Below the pieces are notes generated by a model. It saw nothing but the letters and a program-made list of their open reading frames with translations. It was not told where the DNA came from and did not search any database. The translations under genes were made by a program, and so were the position numbers. DNA of 64,000 bases from Maliibacterium massiliense (lineage in GTDB: Bacteria > Bacillota > Clostridia > Christensenellales > Maliibacteriaceae). Positions 60,038 to 64,000 of this stretch are shown piece after piece (positions within the stretch are counted from its first letter, which is position 1; each line of letters opens with the position of its first letter). The stretch covers positions 310,001 to 374,000 of the forward strand of contig NZ_LR026983.1 of the NCBI RefSeq assembly GCF_900604345.1, read 5' to 3'.

Positions 60038-61393
60038 TTACAATCGGCGCACAATTTCCTTGAAAGCGCGGCCGCGCGCCTCGTAATCCGAGAACATGTC
60101 AAAGCTCGCGCTGGCGGGCGAAAGCAGCACCGTATCCCCCGGCTGCGCCATGTGATAGGCCATGCGCACCGCGTCCTCAAAGCTGCCGTCACACAGCGTG
60201 ATGGCGTCAAAGCCCGCGGCCCTGCCATCATCGTAAACCCGCTGCCGCGTGGCGCCCAGCGCCACCACGGCGCGGATGTGCGGCGTAAAGGCGCGGTACA
60301 GCTCTGCAAAGCCGGAGCCCTTGTCGTAGCCGCCCAGCAGCAGGATGGTGGGACCCGTCATGGCCTCCACCGCCTTGATGGTGGCGTCCACATTGGTGCC
60401 CTTGGAATCGTTGACAAAGCGCACGCCCTGCACCTCGCCCGCCGGCTCCAACCGGTGCTCCACGCCCTTGAAGGTGCGCAGTCCCTGCACGATCACGTCG
60501 TCTTGCGCCCCCATAGCTTCTGCCAACAGGCTAGCCGCCATGGCGTTTTCCAGGTTGTGTGGCCCCGGGATATAGACGTCCGCCGCGCTGCACAGCACGC
60601 GCTTTTTCCCGCCGTGTGCCAGCACAATGTTGCCATCCAGTAAGCAGGCACCATTGTCAACCGGCCTTTTCCTGCTGAACCAACGCACCTCACAGCGCGC
60701 TTGTTCAGCAAGTTTACAAAGAATCGGGTCGTCCGCGTTGAGGACGAGCACGTCATCGCCCTGCATACATTCAAATATACGCGCCTTGCACGCAATATAG
60801 ACATCCATCGTGCCGTGGCGGTTGAGATGGTCCTCCGTAATGTTGAGGATGGCCGCCGCGCGCGGATGGAAGGTATCGGCGCTCTCCATCTGAAAGCTGG
60901 AGATCTCCGCCACCACGCAGTCCTCGGGGCGGGTATCGCGCGCCACCGAGATAAACGGCGTGCCGATGTTGCCCACCACAAAGGTCTTTTTGCCGGTATG
61001 TGCAAGGATCTCACCCAACAGCGCCGTGGTGGTCGTCTTGCCGTTGGTGCCCGTGACCGCCGCAATGGGGGCATGTCCCAGCCGGTAGGCCAGCTCCACC
61101 TCCCCGATTACAGGCACGCCCTGGGCGCGCGCTCTCTCTAAAAAAGGGCTGTCGATGGGCACGCCAGGGCTGATAAACACCGCATCCACGTCGGATACCA
61201 GCGTCATCGGGTCGCTGCCCAGCTGCCAGTCGACATCCCAACCTTTAAGCGCATCTGCCGCGCTTTGCATTTGATCCTTCGGGCGCATATCGTAAGCGCG
61301 CACGCGCGCACCCTCCTCCAAGAGCACGCGCGCAAGCGCAACGCCGCTGCGCGCCATGCCGCAGACCAGTACCTTTTTCCCTTGCAGTTGCAT
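60038..61393 (-). CDS. murD: UDP-N-acetylmuramoyl-L-alanine--D-glutamate ligase MurD
   Basis: A 451-residue Mur ligase. An N-terminal UDP-binding Rossmann domain (KKVLVCGMARSG) is followed by the ATPase P-loop GTNGKTTTTA near residue 117, the carbamylated-Lys region and C-terminal domain motifs NDSKGTNVDAT and LLLGGYDKGS. ATG at 61393, ten bases after GAGGGGG. Lies 15 bases past mraY. Confidence 0.96.
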   Translation of the reverse strand: MQLQGKKVLVCGMARSGVALARVLLEEGARVRAYDMRPKDQMQSAADALKGWDVDWQLGSDPMTLVSDVDAVFISPGVPIDSPFLERARAQGVPVIGEVELAYRLGHAPIAAVTGTNGKTTTTALLGEILAHTGKKTFVVGNIGTPFISVARDTRPEDCVVAEISSFQMESADTFHPRAAAILNITEDHLNRHGTMDVYIACKARIFECMQGDDVLVLNADDPILCKLAEQARCEVRWFSRKRPVDNGACLLDGNIVLAHGGKKRVLCSAADVYIPGPHNLENAMAASLLAEAMGAQDDVIVQGLRTFKGVEHRLEPAGEVQGVRFVNDSKGTNVDATIKAVEAMTGPTILLLGGYDKGSGFAELYRAFTPHIRAVVALGATRQRVYDDGRAAGFDAITLCDGSFEDAVRMAYHMAQPGDTVLLSPASASFDMFSDYEARGRAFKEIVRRL

Positions 61394-61411
61394 AAAGGCT
61401 TTGCCCCCTCT

Positions 61412-62437
61412 TTACAGGATGAAGATGGTGATGAGCGCAAGCAGCAGCGTGATGCCCACATAGAGCCACACGATCCTGGTCTCGTGCATGCCGCACAGCT
61501 CAAAGTGATGATGCAACGGCGCCATCTTAAAGACGCGTTTGTGGCGCAGCTTGTAGCTGGCTACCTGGATGATATCCGAAATGGACGAAACCATGAACAT
61601 GCCGCCCAGAATAGGCACAATGAGCATGGTGCGCGTCAGCACCGATATCACCACCACCGCGCCGCCCAGCGCCATGGAGCCGGTATCCCCCATAAACACC
61701 TTGGCCGGGTAACGGTTGAAGCGCAGAAACGCCAGGCACGCGCCCGTGGCCGCGCCGCTGAAAGCCAGCAGGTTGCGCATGTTCTGCACGTCCATAGCCG
61801 AGGCGCCCGAGGCGGCGATCTGCGCGATGATGGCGTTGATGATCACGCCGAAGGTGGCCATCACAATCAGCGTCACGCTGGAGGCGAGACCGTCCAGTCC
61901 GTCGGTCAGGTTGACGCTGTTGGTGGTGGCGATCACCACAAATACCGTAAAGGGAATGTACCAGATGCCCAAATCCCACTCGGCGTGCACAATGGGCACG
62001 TACAGCTTGGAGCCGATCATGGGGTTGCGGTAGGCGTAGAGCGCCAGTATCAGCGCAAAGCCCACCTGGGCGATGATCTTCTGGTACGCCTTCAGGCCCA
62101 GGGAGCGGCGCTTGACCACCTTGATATAATCATCCAGAAAACCGATGAGGCCGTAGCCCACCGTGACAAGCAGCGCCACAAGCATAAACTCCACATCACC
62201 CGAGGTACAGATAATGCTCGCCACAAAGATGGCCAGCACAATCAAAATGCCGCCCATGGTGGGAGTGCCGCTCTTTTTTAAGTGTGCCTGGGGACCGTCG
62301 TCGCGCTCGGTCTGCCGGCATTTGAGCTTTTGCAGTGCGGGTATCATCACCGGCCCCACCGCAAGGCCCACCAGCAGCGCAATGAGCGCTGCGAGAAGTA
62401 GGGTCCACACGCCATCGACGCTTTGTAACCACGGCAT
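61412..62437 (-). CDS. mraY: Phospho-N-acetylmuramoyl-pentapeptide transferase MraY
   Basis: A 341-residue integral membrane enzyme that makes lipid I. The signature GTPTMGGILI, DDYIKV, NLTDGLDGLA and FMGDTGSMALGG with the C-terminal HHHFEL are intact. ATG at 62437 is nine bases after GGAGG. Lies between murE and murD. Confidence 0.97.
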   Translation of the reverse strand: MPWLQSVDGVWTLLLAALIALLVGLAVGPVMIPALQKLKCRQTERDDGPQAHLKKSGTPTMGGILIVLAIFVASIICTSGDVEFMLVALLVTVGYGLIGFLDDYIKVVKRRSLGLKAYQKIIAQVGFALILALYAYRNPMIGSKLYVPIVHAEWDLGIWYIPFTVFVVIATTNSVNLTDGLDGLASSVTLIVMATFGVIINAIIAQIAASGASAMDVQNMRNLLAFSGAATGACLAFLRFNRYPAKVFMGDTGSMALGGAVVVISVLTRTMLIVPILGGMFMVSSISDIIQVASYKLRHKRVFKMAPLHHHFELCGMHETRIVWLYVGITLLLALITIFIL

Positions 62438-62562
62438 GGTATGTTGCCTCCGTTTTTCTTTGGTTTACACTGCCCGCACCGCGCCGCGGGGCGCGCTAAG
62501 GCGCTGCACGACGGCGCATGCACCTGGCCGGCGCTGGCAAGCAGCCGTTGTCTATTGTAGCA

Positions 62563-64000
62563 TTACGCGCGTGCTTTGAGCAACTGCGCGACCACTTCTT
62601 TTTCGTCAAAGGGGTATTTCACGCCCGCAATCTCCTGCGTGGTCTCGTGCCCCTTGCCCGCAAGCACGATGGTATCCTGCGCCTGGGCGTGGTCCATGGC
62701 ATAGGCGATGGCGTCGCGCCGGTTCTCAATCACCACATAGGGCGTGCCCGTCTTGCGTACACCCGGCTCAATGGCCGCGATGATCGCGGCAGGGTCCTCC
62801 GAGCGGGGATTGTCGCTGGTGATGATGCAGAAATCCGCGTACTTGCCCGCCATCTCGCCCATGATGGGCCGCTTGATGGGATCGCGATCCCCCCCGCAGC
62901 CGAAGATCGCCACCACCCGCGCAGGCGCAAAGCCGCGCACGGTACTGAGGATATTCTCCAGGCCGTCGGGCGTATGCGCGTAATCCAGGATGATGCTGTA
63001 ATCCCTGCCCTGCGTATCAAGCTTTTCACAGCGCCCGTGCACACCCGGCATGCGGTGCAGCCCCACCCGAATCACAGGCAGCGGCACCTCCATGGCCATG
63101 CACGCCGCGGCGGCCGCAAGCGAGTTGTATACGCTGAAGGCCCCCGGGATGCCCACATCGATATGCTGCCTGCCCTGCGGAAAGGTGGCAGTGTAGGACA
63201 CACCCTGCGCGTCGCTGGACACCTCTGTGGCGCGCACGTCGCACCCCTCCCGCTTGCCGTAGGATGTGACGGGGATGGGCAGCCCTTCGGCCATGCGCGC
63301 GCCGTATGCGTCGTCCAGATTGATGACGGCGTGCCGGCACAGGCCGTCGTCGAACAGGCGGCGCTTGGCTGCAAAATACGTCTCCATATCGCCGAAGAAA
63401 TCCAGGTGGTCCTCCGTCAGGTTGCTGAAGATGCCCACGTCAAAGATGATACCCTGCAGCTTGCGCAGCGCCAGCGCGTGGGCGGAGGCCTCCATCACCA
63501 CCCAATCCACACGCGCCTGCACCATATCGTAGAGCAGCTTCTGCAGGGCGATGGGATCGGGCGTGGTCAGCTGGGCGGGCACCACCTGGTTGCCGATCAT
63601 GTTGGCAATGGTGCCCAGCAGCCCCACCCTCTTGCCGAACGCCTCGGCAATGGCTTTGATCATGTAGGTGATGCTGGTCTTGCCGTTGGTACCCGTAACC
63701 GCGATCAGGCGCAGCCGCTGCGCCGGGTTGCCGTAAAAGTTGGCCGCGATGCGTGACATGGAGGCGCGCACGTCCCTGACTTGCACCTGGGTGACCTCCT
63801 CGGGCACATCCTCGATAAAGTGTTCCACGATCAGTGCGACCGCGCCCTTTTGCGCCGCGTCCTTGGCAAAGGCATGTCCGTCAAACCGCCCGCCGGGGAT
63901 GCAAAAGAACAACGCCCCCTGCTCCACCGCGCGCGAATCCATGCACAGGCTCTGTATATTGTGGGTTTTGCTGCCGCGGCAGGCCGCGACCTCCACGTGC
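62563..64000 (-). CDS. murE: UDP-MurNAc-tripeptide synthetase MurE, 5' end outside window
   Basis: At least 478 residues of a Mur ligase are in the window. The extreme N-terminus (about 10-20 residues) is cut by the right edge. The GTG at 63996 is unlikely to be the real start. The P-loop GTNGKTSITYM is present, and the specificity motif DNPR (SDNPRSED) indicates meso-diaminopimelate. It feeds UDP-MurNAc-tripeptide to the pathway. Confidence 0.95.
   Translation of the reverse strand, partial: HVEVAACRGSKTHNIQSLCMDSRAVEQGALFFCIPGGRFDGHAFAKDAAQKGAVALIVEHFIEDVPEEVTQVQVRDVRASMSRIAANFYGNPAQRLRLIAVTGTNGKTSITYMIKAIAEAFGKRVGLLGTIANMIGNQVVPAQLTTPDPIALQKLLYDMVQARVDWVVMEASAHALALRKLQGIIFDVGIFSNLTEDHLDFFGDMETYFAAKRRLFDDGLCRHAVINLDDAYGARMAEGLPIPVTSYGKREGCDVRATEVSSDAQGVSYTATFPQGRQHIDVGIPGAFSVYNSLAAAAACMAMEVPLPVIRVGLHRMPGVHGRCEKLDTQGRDYSIILDYAHTPDGLENILSTVRGFAPARVVAIFGCGGDRDPIKRPIMGEMAGKYADFCIITSDNPRSEDPAAIIAAIEPGVRKTGTPYVVIENRRDAIAYAMDHAQAQDTIVLAGKGHETTQEIAGVKYPFDEKEVVAQLLKARA

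Noticed and set aside
1..64000. General reassignment of TAG to an amino acid
   Set aside because: Intact genes with normal C-termini end in TAG many times (for example at 2624, 6504, 12066, 39873, 44444 and 45310), often just before terminators. Only local suppression or mutation remains possible.

Overview
The window looks like a chromosomal segment of a high-GC, endospore-forming member of the Clostridia. The evidence is a full mother-cell/forespore regulatory set (spoIIGA, sigE, sigG, spoIVA), a ylmC-nrdR-pgeF cluster, a dcw cell-wall cluster whose MurE carries the DNPR motif expected for meso-diaminopimelate, and many TTG/GTG starts behind strong AGGAGG ribosome sites. I see no rRNA, tRNA, insertion sequence, phage or plasmid gene. 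The genus cannot be fixed from the sequence alone.

Layout. 1-4.6 kb: fragment of a possible HD-domain gene, an FGGY carbohydrate kinase broken by one in-frame TAG, a small membrane protein, an NhaC-type antiporter and a GNAT acetyltransferase. 5.2-6.3 kb: a decayed type I-C-like CRISPR array whose 33-nt repeats have changed stem sequences but mostly kept base pairing. An AT-richer gene (5503-5964) lies in the middle of it. 6.5-9.3 kb: ABC exporter, YbaK, DUF1003 protein. 9.7-11.4 kb: an SDR dehydrogenase-GntR repressor operon. 11.5-11.9 kb: a well-preserved type I-C array with no cas genes in the window. 12-16.3 kb: symporter, Gfo/Idh/MocA oxidoreductase, two unusual RpiB-like isomerases and a divergent IclR regulator. 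16.5-21.6 kb: YhaM-like nuclease, racemase-like protein, PhoP/PhoR-type two-component system, Usp-like protein.

21.9-28.9 kb is a leftward sugar operon: LacI regulator, lipoprotein binding protein, CUT2 ATPase, two permeases, two 6-phospho-3-hexuloisomerase-like SIS proteins. 29.4-35.6 kb is a leftward nucleoside uptake and salvage operon: PNP/MTAP-family phosphorylase, BMP lipoprotein, ATPase, two permeases, V4R-domain protein, driven by a near-consensus promoter. 36.3-38.2 kb: a cytoplasmic alpha-amylase, also cut by an in-frame TAG, coupled to a VOC protein. 38.4-44 kb: spoIVA (+) facing plsY-der-DUF512 (-) and a membrane protein. 44.4-51.2 kb: pgeF, nrdR, ylmC, a GGDEF protein, an aminotransferase, an unusual HTH protein and a CorC/CNNM transporter behind a terminator-containing leader. 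51.3-64 kb: sigG, sigE, spoIIGA, ftsZ, ftsA, divIB, murA, ftsW/spoVE, murD, mraY, murE, all leftward.

The points most worth a second look are the covarying CRISPR repeats and the gene lodged among them, the two TAG-interrupted carbohydrate genes, the paired RpiB-like proteins that lack the usual ring-opening histidine, the twin hexuloisomerases without a partner synthase, the V4R protein in the nucleoside operon, and the CorC leader RNA. No complete new defence or signalling system is evident.
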